Shown here: positions 36,612 through 44,601 of the stretch, in pieces | Numbering within the stretch: position 1 is the stretch's first letter | Layout of the letters: each line of letters begins with the position of its first letter | Assembly: GCA_016714495.1 (NCBI GenBank) | Contig: JADKDU010000004.1 | Coordinates: 248,001-312,000, forward strand | DNA from: Hyphomonadaceae bacterium | Lineage (GTDB): Bacteria; Pseudomonadota; Alphaproteobacteria; Caulobacterales; Hyphomonadaceae | DNA: 64,000 nt | Direction: 5' to 3' | Translations under genes and position numbers: made by a program | Notes under the pieces: model-generated | Databases searched by the model: none | What the model was told of the DNA's origin: nothing | The model's input: only the letters and a program-made list of their open reading frames with translations

Positions 36612-37313
36612 ATGAAACCCATGCGTGTGATCCTCGCTGCGCTCTGCGCACTCCTCCTGTCATTGACGCCTGCCGCTTCAGCCGAAGCCGACCCTGATCC
36701 CGCCCGCGCCGCCGCTGATCGCCTCGTCGCGGCCATGGGCGGCGCCGAAGCGTGGAGCAGGGCGCACGGCCTCATCATCCGCGCCCGCCACTGGGAAACC
36801 AGTATCGACGCCCCCTACGAAAACCTGATCCAAATGTCGTTCGACGAACCGCGCATGCGCTTCGACGGCGACAGCGCCACCATGATACGCCGCCGCGCTA
36901 TCGCAAACGGCGCCGGTTGGCGCGTCAGCGAACTACGCGAACTTAGCCCCATGACGCTCGAACAGGTCGCCAACGACCTTAAATGGTGGGAGGCCCACGC
37001 CTACCGCAATATCGGCCGCCTCGCCCGCAAGGACCCGACTATCACGCCGCGTCTGGCCGCCGATGGCCGCCTCGAACTCTATCGCCCCGATGGCGTGCGC
37101 CTGATGTGGTACCGCCTCAACCCCGCCGGCGAGCCCGTCGCTTTCGGCGCATGGGACAACGAACAGGGTTCCGTCTTTGGCCCGCTCATCGAGCGCGGTG
37201 GCGGAATAAAGCTGCCCGCTTGGGCGACCAGCGCCGATGGCGCCTTCCGCGCCATCCTCGTCGAAGCCACAGCGCTCCCCGCCGCGCCGGCCGCTGACTG
37301 GTCAAAACCCTAA
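36612..37313 (+). CDS. Periplasmic protein of unknown function
   Basis: A 233-residue protein with a Sec signal peptide (MKPMRVILAALCALLLSLTPAASA). The mature part begins with an amphipathic helix (AAADRLVAAMGGAEAW) and then beta-rich segments such as LIIRARHWETSIDAPYENLIQ, DGRLELYRPDGVRLMWYRLN and FGAWDNEQGSVFG. The pattern of a helix followed by a curved sheet recalls LolA/LppX-type carriers, but this is only a visual resemblance. It precedes the MarR gene on the same strand. Confidence 0.65.
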   Translation: MKPMRVILAALCALLLSLTPAASAEADPDPARAAADRLVAAMGGAEAWSRAHGLIIRARHWETSIDAPYENLIQMSFDEPRMRFDGDSATMIRRRAIANGAGWRVSELRELSPMTLEQVANDLKWWEAHAYRNIGRLARKDPTITPRLAADGRLELYRPDGVRLMWYRLNPAGEPVAFGAWDNEQGSVFGPLIERGGGIKLPAWATSADGAFRAILVEATALPAAPAADWSKP

Positions 37314-37330
37314 CGCAACGTCAAGAGCAT

Positions 37331-37363
37331 CGCATACGATGTAGTTATTGCGCATGCGATGTA
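37331..37363 (+). promoter_or_regulatory. Direct-repeat operator before the MarR gene
   Basis: Two near-identical 13-mers, CGCATACGATGTA (37331-37343) and CGCATGCGATGTA (37351-37363), differ at one position and start exactly 20 bp apart, about two helical turns. Each contains a near-palindrome (ATCGCATACGAT; CGCATGCG). They end 20 bp before the regulator's ATG, so they suit autoregulation by the MarR dimer. Confidence 0.6.
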
Positions 37364-37382
37364 TCGAGGCTAAACCACGCTC

Positions 37383-37835
37383 ATGACTCAGCCTGACCGC
37401 CGCATGCTATGGATGCTCGTCCGCGCCCAGCGCCGCGTCGCGGCCGCCTGCGACGCAAGCCTCGCTGACATCGGTCTCACATCGACACAGGCGGGCGCGC
37501 TTTTCTGCTTCAAAGACGAAGGCCTGCTCATCGGCGAACTCGCCTCCGCGCTCGATCTCGCCCAGTCCGCAGCCTCTGGCCTCGCCGCCCGTCTCGAATC
37601 CGCCGGCCTCGTCGCGCGCGAGGAAGAGGAGGGCGATGGCCGCGCCGCCCGCCTGCGCCTCACGCCCGCCGGCCGCCGCAAGCGCGAGGAAGCAGCCCGC
37701 CGCGCCAACGCCGCCAATGCACGCCTGCTTCAAGGCTTCACCGACCGCGACATCGACGCCGTCGTCCGCTGGCTCTCCCACGCCGCGGCCATCACCGCGC
37801 CGCAGAGGCGCACCAGACAGAAAGAAAAAGCATGA
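37383..37835 (+). CDS. MarR family transcriptional regulator
   Basis: A 150-residue winged-helix regulator. The N-terminal helix MLWMLVRAQRRVAAACDASL leads to IGLTSTQAGALFCF, LIGELASALDLAQSAASGLAARLESAGLVAR (recognition helix and wing start) and DGRAARLRLTPAGRRKREEA. MarR proteins bind palindromic operators as dimers and usually respond to small aromatic or acyl ligands. Its stop overlaps the enoyl-CoA hydratase start by 4 bp, so they form an operon and the regulator probably controls it through the repeats upstream. Confidence 0.85.
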   Translation: MTQPDRRMLWMLVRAQRRVAAACDASLADIGLTSTQAGALFCFKDEGLLIGELASALDLAQSAASGLAARLESAGLVAREEEEGDGRAARLRLTPAGRRKREEAARRANAANARLLQGFTDRDIDAVVRWLSHAAAITAPQRRTRQKEKA

Positions 37836-38608
37836 CCGACCCCATTCACACGGAATTGGTGAAGATCTCCGAAGCCAACGGCGTCATGGAAATCGTCTGG
37901 AACCGCCCGGACAAGAAGAACGCCCTCTCCAACGCGATGTATCGCGCCGCCACCGCAGCGCTGGCCCGCGCATCCGAAGACAAATCGATCCGCGTCGTCC
38001 TTATCGCCTCGGAAGGCGACAGCTTCACCTCCGGCAACGACCTCGCCGATTTCGCAGCCGCCGCCACGGGCGGAGAGGCCCCGGCAGCCCACGCCTTCAT
38101 CGAAACGCTGATCCAGTTTCCCAAGCCCATCGTCGCCGCCGTGTCCGGTCTTGCGGTTGGCGTCGGCACGACCATGCTGCTGCACTGCGATCTCGTCTTC
38201 GCCGCCATTGATGCGAAACTGACGACGCCCTTCGTCAACCTGGCGCTCGTGCCCGAAGCCGCATCCTCTCTTTTGCTGCCCGCCCGCATCGGCCATGCCC
38301 GCGCCTTCGCAATGTTCGCGATGGGCGATGCCGTCACCGGCGCGCAAGCCGCCCAGCTCGGCCTCGCCAACGCCGCGCTCCCGAAAGAAGAGGTGCTCGC
38401 CGCCGCTCGCGAAGCCGCCGCCAAGCTGGCGCAACGTCCCATCGGCGCCGTCATGGCCGCCAAGAAACTCATGCGCGATGGCGAGCGGCTGCTTGCCCAG
38501 TCCCGCACGGAAGGCGCCATCTTCGCCGAACGCATGCGCAGCGCCGAAGCCATGGAAGCCTTCACCGCCTTCCGCGAAAAACGCGCGCCGGATTTCAGCA
38601 AACTCTGA
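37832..38608 (+). CDS. Enoyl-CoA hydratase/isomerase
   Basis: A 258-residue crotonase-fold protein. It contains VWNRPDKKNALSNAMYRA, the oxyanion-hole segment SFTSGNDLADF, FPKPIVAAVSGLAVGVGTTML and LTTPFVNLALVPEAASSLLLP. The two catalytic glutamates of mitochondrial hydratase are not both evident (only the VPEA glutamate), so isomerase, hydratase or another crotonase activity is possible. Coupled by a 4-bp overlap to the MarR gene, which suggests control by an acyl-CoA or related ligand. Confidence 0.87.
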   Translation: MTDPIHTELVKISEANGVMEIVWNRPDKKNALSNAMYRAATAALARASEDKSIRVVLIASEGDSFTSGNDLADFAAAATGGEAPAAHAFIETLIQFPKPIVAAVSGLAVGVGTTMLLHCDLVFAAIDAKLTTPFVNLALVPEAASSLLLPARIGHARAFAMFAMGDAVTGAQAAQLGLANAALPKEEVLAAAREAAAKLAQRPIGAVMAAKKLMRDGERLLAQSRTEGAIFAERMRSAEAMEAFTAFREKRAPDFSKL

Positions 38609-38842
38609 ACCGGAACGGCTGACCTAGCGGCGCTTGCCGCTTGCGTCACCGCGATTTTCCCGCCGCAATTATGCAACGGTCCCTCGCAACAATGCGGCGC
38701 GCGCGTGCGTTGATTTCGCTGGGGAACCGTTCACATTTGAATCAGACAATCAGTGCTGCCCGCCTCCCCGCGCAGCAAGCAGGAAAGCCGCTCCCTCCGA
38801 CAAGAAGGCGGGGCAGGCGAAGCAGTAAAAGGGAGAAGCGCA

Positions 38843-39907
38843 GTGAAATATTCCTCGATCGTGGCCTCAGCCGTCTGCGCCATCGCACTGGCGCCCATGG
38901 CGGTTGCCCAGAACTCGTCGGTTTACACCCCGCCCAAGACCAGCTGGGGCGTCCCCGACATCCAGGGCATCTTCAGCAGCGCCTCGCTGACCAACCTGAC
39001 GCGGCCACAGGGCACAAGCGGTCTGATCATTAGCGAGGAGGAGCGGCAGAAGCTCTTCAACAAGAACATCTACACGCGCGTTGCGAAGGAAGAAGCGGGG
39101 GATCAGCAGGCCGTTACATCAGGTAAGGAGAAGTTGGCGCTGCTGACGGATGCCAATCCGGATCGCGCCTATAATCGCTACTGGATGGATCCGGGCGCCG
39201 ACCTCGGCAAGATCAACGGCCAATACCGCTCGTCCTGGATCATCGACCCACCTGATGGCCAGATCCCGTTTCTCAAGGCTCCGACGGGCGTCGGCGCACG
39301 TCTGCTTGAGTCAGCTTCGGCGGAAGAAGAGTTCAACGACTTCGGAAGCGACAATCCCGAAGATCGCAGCGCCGGCGAGCGTTGCATTGGCGGCTCCCTG
39401 ATCGGGCCACCGCTCAACAACACGATGTACAACAATAACTTCCAGATCGTGCAGACGCCCGATCACGTGATGATCATGGCGGAGATGATGCACGATGTGC
39501 GGGTCATTTCCCTGAACGGCCAGCATACGCCCGGAGTGATCAAGAAATGGGGCGGTGACTCGGTGGGGCGCTACGAAGGCAATGCACTCGTCGTCGAAAC
39601 CACGAATTTGGCCACCCAACAGAGAAGCCAGATCTCCGCCAAGGGCAAAGTGACGGAGCGTTTCTCACGTCAACAGGACGGCACGATCCTTTATGAGTTC
39701 ACCGTCGAAGATCCCACCCTCTACAAGCAGGCCTGGAAAGGTGAGATGCCGTTGAATCCCGTGAAAGGCCTCTACGAATACGCCTGCCTCGAGGGCAATT
39801 ACAGCATGTTCAACCTGCTGAACGGCGCCCGCGTCATGGAAAGAGAAGGCCGCAAGAACGGCGCACGCAAAGCCATCTTCGCCGGCATCGCGGACTCAGA
39901 TGAATAG
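38843..39907 (+). CDS. Exported protein of unknown function, tandem paralogue 1
   Basis: A 354-residue protein with a Sec signal peptide (KYSSIVASAVCAIALAPMAVAQ). The GTG at 38843 is chosen because GGGAGAAGCGCA precedes it. The mature part has SWGVPDIQGIFSSASLTNLTRP, similar in pattern to a large family of exported proteins in marine proteobacteria and Acidobacteria that begin with a PDLQGIW-like motif; the function of that family is unknown to me. Other segments: YNRYWMDPGADLGK, SSWIIDPPDGQIPF, TVEDPTLYKQAWKGEMP and LYEYACLEGNYSMFNLL. Two cysteines (GERC, YAC) are shared with the second copy. Confidence 0.8.
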   Translation: MKYSSIVASAVCAIALAPMAVAQNSSVYTPPKTSWGVPDIQGIFSSASLTNLTRPQGTSGLIISEEERQKLFNKNIYTRVAKEEAGDQQAVTSGKEKLALLTDANPDRAYNRYWMDPGADLGKINGQYRSSWIIDPPDGQIPFLKAPTGVGARLLESASAEEEFNDFGSDNPEDRSAGERCIGGSLIGPPLNNTMYNNNFQIVQTPDHVMIMAEMMHDVRVISLNGQHTPGVIKKWGGDSVGRYEGNALVVETTNLATQQRSQISAKGKVTERFSRQQDGTILYEFTVEDPTLYKQAWKGEMPLNPVKGLYEYACLEGNYSMFNLLNGARVMEREGRKNGARKAIFAGIADSDE

Positions 39908-39931
39908 GCTGCGGCTCCAGGGAGAAGCGTA

Positions 39932-40990
39932 GTGAAACATTCGTCGATCATGGCCTCAGCCGTCTGCGCCATCGCCCTGGCGCCGATGGCGTTTGCCCAA
40001 AGCTCGTCAGCCTACAGCCCGCCGAAAACAAGCTGGGGCGTGCCGGACCTGCAGGGCTATTTCACCAGCGCGTCGCTCACGACCCTGCGCCGTCCGCCGG
40101 GGGTTTCTGGCCTCATCATCAGCCAGCAGGAAGCGGACACGATGTTCAATCGCAACATCTATACGCGCGTTGCGAAGGAGGAAGCGGGGGATCAGGAGGC
40201 CGTTACATCAGGCAAGGAGAAGCTGGGGCTGCTGACGGATGCCAACCCGGACCGCGCCTATAACCGCTACTGGATGGATCCAGGCTCGGGCATCGGCAAG
40301 ATCAATGGCCAATACCGTTCGTCCTGGATCGTCGATCCGCCAGACGGACAGATCCCCTACATCAATCCTCCGAAGACCGGAATTTCCGCCCTGGCCTCCG
40401 AGGAAGAACAATACGCCGACCTCCCGAGCGACAACCCCGAGGATCGCGGCCTCGGAGAGCGCTGCGTTTACTTCGATCGCGGCGGGCCCGTCCTGACGAA
40501 CTCGATGTACAACAACACCTACCAAATCGTGCAAAGCCCGACGCACGTGATGATCCTGACCGAACAGGCTCACGAAGCGCGCGTCATCGCGATCAACGGC
40601 AAGCACGGCCCCAGCGCTGTTCCCAAATGGGCGGGCGACTCGATCGGCTGGTATGAAGGCGACACGCTCGTCGTCGAAACCATCAACGCCATGCCCGCGC
40701 AGAAGAGCTACATCTCTGAGAAGGGCAAGCTGACGGAACGCTTCACGCGCGCGAAGGACGGCGAGATCATCTACCAGTTCACGGTCGAGGATCCGACCAA
40801 GTACAAGCAGCCATGGAAAGGCGAGATGCCGCTCAACGTGGCGAGGGAGCCGCTCTACGAATATGCGTGCCACGAAGGCAATTACAGCATGTTCAACCTG
40901 CTGTCCGGCGCCCGCTCGTTCGAGCGCGAAGGCCGCAAGAACGGCGCGCGCAAAGCCATCTTCGCCGGCGTCGCTGAGGCGGACGAATAG
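39932..40990 (+). CDS. Exported protein of unknown function, tandem paralogue 2
   Basis: A 352-residue paralogue of the preceding gene, roughly two-thirds identical along its length, 24 bp downstream. It has the same signal peptide type (KHSSIMASAVCAIALAPMAF), the same GTG start behind GGGAGAAGCGTA, and the same landmarks: SWGVPDLQGYFTSASL, YNRYWMDPGSGIGK, SSWIVDPPDGQIPY, TVEDPTKYKQPWKGEMP and YEYACHEGNYSMFNLL. A stretch around 40163-40275 is nearly identical in DNA to 39075-39190, hinting at gene conversion. Function unknown. Confidence 0.8.
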   Translation: MKHSSIMASAVCAIALAPMAFAQSSSAYSPPKTSWGVPDLQGYFTSASLTTLRRPPGVSGLIISQQEADTMFNRNIYTRVAKEEAGDQEAVTSGKEKLGLLTDANPDRAYNRYWMDPGSGIGKINGQYRSSWIVDPPDGQIPYINPPKTGISALASEEEQYADLPSDNPEDRGLGERCVYFDRGGPVLTNSMYNNTYQIVQSPTHVMILTEQAHEARVIAINGKHGPSAVPKWAGDSIGWYEGDTLVVETINAMPAQKSYISEKGKLTERFTRAKDGEIIYQFTVEDPTKYKQPWKGEMPLNVAREPLYEYACHEGNYSMFNLLSGARSFEREGRKNGARKAIFAGVAEADE

Positions 40991-41317
40991 GCCTGCGCCT
41001 GGTCCGCGAGCGCGAGCAATGCCCCTCCGTCCCGATGCTCCTCATCGATCCATCTTCGCTTCGCCGTGCGCGTAGGAGGAAAGCCTTTACGCATCGTTGA
41101 GATTTCCTCCTCCAACGCATCGCGTTGGGGGGGGTATCGGCGCGTCTTCGCGCCGAGACAGAAGGGGCTCCGCGCAACCGCGCGCACCGCTCTTCAACGC
41201 TTCGAGTGCCAATTGGCCATCGACTAGAGCAAACTCAGTGACAGCTGAATCCGGGGGATTCCCGATTTGGGCGGGTTGTGATTCCGTTTGTGTTGGCCAG
41301 ACAGGATGCCGGCGGAC
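40991..41317. other. Non-coding spacer before the IS630 remnant
   Basis: About 330 bp without a supportable gene. It holds GC-rich sequence with short palindromes such as GAATCC-GGG-GGATTC (41249-41263), close to where the left end of the IS element should be. A run of eight or more G occurs near 41130. No promoter or RNA is recognised. Confidence 0.5.
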
Positions 41318-42140
41318 ATGACCCGAGCGCTGTCGATGGATTTGCGTGAGCGGGCGATGGCCCGTCTCGAGAAGGGTGAGACGTGTCGCCAGGTGGCGGC
41401 GACGCCGCAGGTTGGCGTCTCATCAGTGGTGAAGTGGTCTCAGCGCAAGCGGAGACCGGGAGCTGTGCGCCGAAGAAGCCGCCGGGTCCAAAGCCGTACG
41501 TACTGAAGGAGAAGCAGCGGGATTACATCCGCATGCGCTTGCGTGATGAGCCGCACGCAATGCTGCGTGCGATCCAGCTTGAGCTGGCCGAGCGCGGCAC
41601 GAAGGTGAGTTACGGGGCGGTCTGGAACTTCGTCCACGCCGACGGCCTGAGTTTCAAAAAAAACAGCCATCGCCGATGAGCGGCTGCGTCCTGATGTTGT
41701 AAGGCGGCGCAAGCGTTGGCGCTCGATACAGGCCTGGATCGATCCTGACCGGCTGGTCTTCATCGACGAGACCTGGGTGAAGACCAACATGGCGCCCTTG
41801 CGGGGCTGGAGCACGAAGGGCAAGCGCCTCCACGGCTATGCGCCCCATCGTCAGTGGAAGACCTCGACCTTCCTCGCCGGCCTGCGTAGGCATGCCATCA
41901 CCGCCCCCTTCGTTTTCGAAGGCCCCATCAACGGCGAGATCTTCAAGACCTATGTGGCCGACGTCCTCGTGCCGACCTTGCGGCCTGGCGACATCGTCGT
42001 GATGGACAATCTGGGCAGCCACAAAGGCCGGGCCATCCGCGAGTTGGTGCGCAAGGCCGGCGCAAGGGTGTGGTTCCTGCCGCCCTACAGCCCCGACCTC
42101 AACCCGATCGAGCAGGTCTTCGCCAAGCTCAAAAGGCCGC
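41318..42140 (+). mobile_element. IS630 family insertion sequence remnant
   Basis: A single IS630-type element whose transposase is interrupted twice and lacks its 3' end. The right end is lost: coding sequence stops matching the family after IEQVFAKLK (about 42132), where the terminator of the bactofilin operon begins, so the right inverted repeat is missing. The left end is probably within 41229-41300 but no matching inverted repeat can be assigned. Confidence 0.85.
41318..42140 (+). pseudogene. IS630 transposase, frameshifted and truncated
   Basis: Three frames make up one transposase. The first, from ATG 41318, is the helix-turn-helix part (MTRALSMDLRERAMARLEKGE, GVSSVVKWSQRKR). Near 41455 the frame shifts to TGSCAPKKPPGPKPYVLKE and GLSFKK. 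At an eight-A run (about 41657-41664) it shifts by +1 to TAIADERLRPDVVRRRKRW, FIDETWVKTNMAPLRGW and DNLGSHKGRAI, then PPYSPDLNPIEQVFAKLK. The DDE residues are present (FIDET, VMDNLGSHK, NPIEQ). One fewer A would restore the frame at the homopolymer; slippage there is possible. With the C-terminus lost, it is unlikely to be active. Confidence 0.85.
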
Positions 42141-42160
42141 CCTTGCGGACGGCCTTTCCA
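42131..42160 (-). terminator. Intrinsic terminator of the bactofilin operon
   Basis: On the minus strand, AAAGGCCG-TCC-GCAA-GGG-CGGCCTTT forms an 11-bp stem (one G-T pair) with a GCAA tetraloop, followed by TTTTGAG. It lies about 25 bp after the bactofilin stop and abuts the truncated end of the IS630 transposase. Confidence 0.8.
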
Positions 42161-42181
42161 GAATTCTTCAGATGACTGCAA

Positions 42182-42625
42182 TCAACTGCCGGAGGACGTC
42201 GGATCGGCCATCGGGTCCTGCGCGTGTTTCACGGCGCCTTCGAAGATCGCGTTGGGCTCGATCGCCAGCGAGGCGTGGAAGATGTCGCCGCGAACCTTGG
42301 CGCCCGTGCAGAGCTGGACCTTGCGGCCGCGGATACGGCCCTCGACCGTGCCGCGAACGACCACCGACTCGGCGACAACTTCGCCCTTGACCGCGCCGGT
42401 CTCGCCGACCGTCAGCGCCGAAGCGCGGACGTCGCCCTCGATCTGGCCGTTGATGTCGATCTCGCCCTGGCTGACGATCGTGCCGGTCATCTTCACATCG
42501 GCGGAGATGATAGACGGGCCCGAGCGGGCCATCGCGGCGGGGCGCTTTGGAGCGTCGTTGAGAACTGGCTTCGGCGCCGGCGCGAGCGGCGGGGGAGCTT
42601 CAGGTGTCTTGCCCTTAGTGAACAT
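42182..42625 (-). CDS. bacA: Bactofilin
   Basis: A 147-residue bactofilin, a nucleotide-free bacterial cytoskeletal polymer with a right-handed beta-helix. The core carries the repeated hydrophobic pattern (PSIISADVKMTGTIVSQGEI, INGQIEGDVRASALTVGE, VKGEVVAESVVVRGTVEGRI, GAKVRGDIFHASLAIEPNA) between disordered ends: a Pro-rich N-terminus and an Asp/Ser C-terminus. Its first 11 bases overlap the upstream M23 peptidase gene. In stalked and budding alphaproteobacteria bactofilins localise peptidoglycan enzymes of this type to growth sites. Confidence 0.93.
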   Translation of the reverse strand: MFTKGKTPEAPPPLAPAPKPVLNDAPKRPAAMARSGPSIISADVKMTGTIVSQGEIDINGQIEGDVRASALTVGETGAVKGEVVAESVVVRGTVEGRIRGRKVQLCTGAKVRGDIFHASLAIEPNAIFEGAVKHAQDPMADPTSSGS

Positions 42626-43838
42626 GCTTGCCAGCCCTTAGGAATTTGATCGGATCGTATGACTTGCCGCGAAAATATATCTCGTAATGAAGGTGGGGTC
42701 CCGTGCTTCTTCCAGTGGATCCCATTGTCCCCAATTTCTGGCCAATCCCGATGGGCGAGCCAGCTTTCACCGTAATCGAGTTGAGGTGGCCGTAGCGGGT
42801 GCGGAAACCGCCGCCATGGTCAACTTCGACCACCCGGCCATAACCGCCCTTGACCCCAGCGAACGTCACCGTCCCCGGCGCCGTCGCAATGATCGGCGCG
42901 CCATAATACGCTGCAAGATCGGCGCCCTCGTGGAATGCGGTCTTCCGGTTGAACGGGTCGGTCCGGTAGCCGAAGGCCGAGGTTTCCCGGAAGTCGACAT
43001 CGACCGGCGAGCCCAAGGGCAGGGCGTGAATCGCATTCTCGTACTGCTGGGCTTCCTGCAGGCGGGCCTCGACCTCGTAGATCCGGCGCTTGAACGGGTC
43101 AGCCTCATGGGCCGCGGCGGCGGCTGCGGAGCTGGTTAGGTTCACTTCGACCAGCGGACCGCCAACCCCTTGCTGGTCCAGCACGCGGGCGGCGGAAACA
43201 CCTGTCAGGCGGATAATGCCCCGCGCGCTCTCGGAGCGGCGGACGGCCTCGTCCTCGAATGCATCGAGGAAGGTTGCCTGTTCGGTGATCAGTTCGTCGG
43301 TGCGGGCGCGAAAGCTCGAGGTATCGTTGGCGGCCGAGGCCGCTCCCTCTGGTCGGCTCTGGCGGGGGTCGCCTTCCTCGATGGTCGAGTCGATCAGCAG
43401 CGAAGCGTTCTGGCCGGAGAGGGCGATCGCCGACGCCGTATCCTGGCCTTGCAGGCTGGCAAGCAGGCGCTTGAGCGTTGCGTGACGGTCTTCGGCCTCA
43501 TTGATCGACTTGTTGAAATCGGACGTCCGGGTCTCGAGCAGGGTAAGGGCGGTCTGCTCGGCGGCCTTGGCCTGACGCAGTTCACGCTCGAGACGGGCCG
43601 TCTTGCGGTCGGACGAGCCGCCCTGGATGTCGATGCTGGGCCCGCGCAGGAGCACGGCCACGGTCGCAAACAGGCACCAGCCAACGATCAGAGTCGCGCC
43701 GCCAGCCATCATCGCCTGACGCCACGGCGATATAGAAACGTACCGCACGGAGCCGCCGCTGCGGTGGTAAATCTGTCTTTCCGGGAATGCCTTTTCGAAG
43801 AACGCTTTCGTCTTCGATTTCAGGTGCTTGACCGCCAT
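42615..43838 (-). CDS. M23 family peptidoglycan endopeptidase, membrane-anchored
   Basis: A 407-residue protein: a basic cytoplasmic N-terminus (about 50 residues, MAVKHLKSKTKAFFEKAFPE), one membrane helix (about 52-74, GATLIVGWCLFATVAVLL), a coiled-coil region (RQAKAAEQTALTLLETRTSD, NEAEDRHATLKRLLASLQ) and a C-terminal LytM/M23 domain with HEGAD and HLHYEI zinc-ligand motifs intact. The bactofilin gene overlaps its end. In Hyphomonas a bactofilin works with an M23 protein of this layout (LmdC) to shape the cell; this pair is likely its counterpart. Its short cytoplasmic tail would contact the bactofilin polymer. Confidence 0.9.
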   Translation of the reverse strand: MAVKHLKSKTKAFFEKAFPERQIYHRSGGSVRYVSISPWRQAMMAGGATLIVGWCLFATVAVLLRGPSIDIQGGSSDRKTARLERELRQAKAAEQTALTLLETRTSDFNKSINEAEDRHATLKRLLASLQGQDTASAIALSGQNASLLIDSTIEEGDPRQSRPEGAASAANDTSSFRARTDELITEQATFLDAFEDEAVRRSESARGIIRLTGVSAARVLDQQGVGGPLVEVNLTSSAAAAAAHEADPFKRRIYEVEARLQEAQQYENAIHALPLGSPVDVDFRETSAFGYRTDPFNRKTAFHEGADLAAYYGAPIIATAPGTVTFAGVKGGYGRVVEVDHGGGFRTRYGHLNSITVKAGSPIGIGQKLGTMGSTGRSTGPHLHYEIYFRGKSYDPIKFLRAGKHVH

Positions 43839-44020
43839 TTACAGTGCCCGATCAATTTCTCTACGCGCCAAGCCCCGCGTTGCCCCGCTGGATGTTGCCC
43901 GGCGGTCACATGGATAACTCAGAAATTCGCGCACGCGAACCCCTATGCACTGCTTTTTCGCCTACCTTTGCAGGGTGCATTTAAGCAGCCGTGAATCTAC
44001 TTAAAACGCCGATAATTGGG

Positions 44021-44494
44021 TTAACGAAGCGCTGCCAGTTCTGCCTCGACGCGCTCGACATGACCCGGCACGCGGACGTTTCGCCACACCCGCCGAATCA
44101 AGCCCTCAGGATCGATCAGGAAGGTCGACCGGACGATGCCCATGAATCGGTTTCCGTAGAGCTGCTTTTCCTGCCAGACGCCGTAGGCGTTGCAGACCGC
44201 GCCATCCTCGTCGGCCCCCAGCCGGACCTTCAGCTTGTACTTAGCGATGAACGCCTTGTGATCGGTCAGGCTGTCACGCGAAACGCCCAGTACGGCCGCT
44301 CCCTTCCGCGTGAATTTCGCCTGCTCCTCGCTGAACGCCACGGCCTCCCGTGTGCAGGTTTCCGTATCGTCCTTGGGGTAAAAGAACAGGATGAGATGCT
44401 TGCCGGCATACTCGGACAGCTTCGCAGGCCCGCCTCTGCTGGTTGGCAGCTCAAATGCGGGCGCCCGGTCGCCGGGCTTCAGAGGCTGTGTCAC
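44021..44494 (-). CDS. bcp: Thioredoxin-dependent peroxiredoxin (BCP type)
   Basis: A 157-residue peroxiredoxin that reduces organic hydroperoxides. It starts GDRAPAFELPTSRGGPAKLSEY, with the peroxidatic cysteine in ETCTREAVAFSE (family GCTxEA), then GVSRDSLTDHKAF and RSTFLIDPEGLIRRVW. No second conserved CxxxxC partner is visible near it, so it may be a 1-Cys-like or atypical 2-Cys variant. It diverges from the large AsmA-like gene over a 107-bp gap. Confidence 0.9.
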   Translation of the reverse strand: MTQPLKPGDRAPAFELPTSRGGPAKLSEYAGKHLILFFYPKDDTETCTREAVAFSEEQAKFTRKGAAVLGVSRDSLTDHKAFIAKYKLKVRLGADEDGAVCNAYGVWQEKQLYGNRFMGIVRSTFLIDPEGLIRRVWRNVRVPGHVERVEAELAALR

Positions 44495-44601
44495 AATCAG
44501 TCCGTAATGTTGTGGTTGGTAAGAGTGTCCGAAGTGTACCGTCTTTCAGCTGACTCAGTGAAGCTGCGGTTTTCGCGAGGCTGGAAGCAGGGAGCTATGC
44601 T

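Noticed and set aside
43975..44035. TTAA-rich stretch resembling a CtrA site upstream of the M23/bactofilin operon
   Set aside because: No pair of TTAA elements has the required 7-bp spacing.
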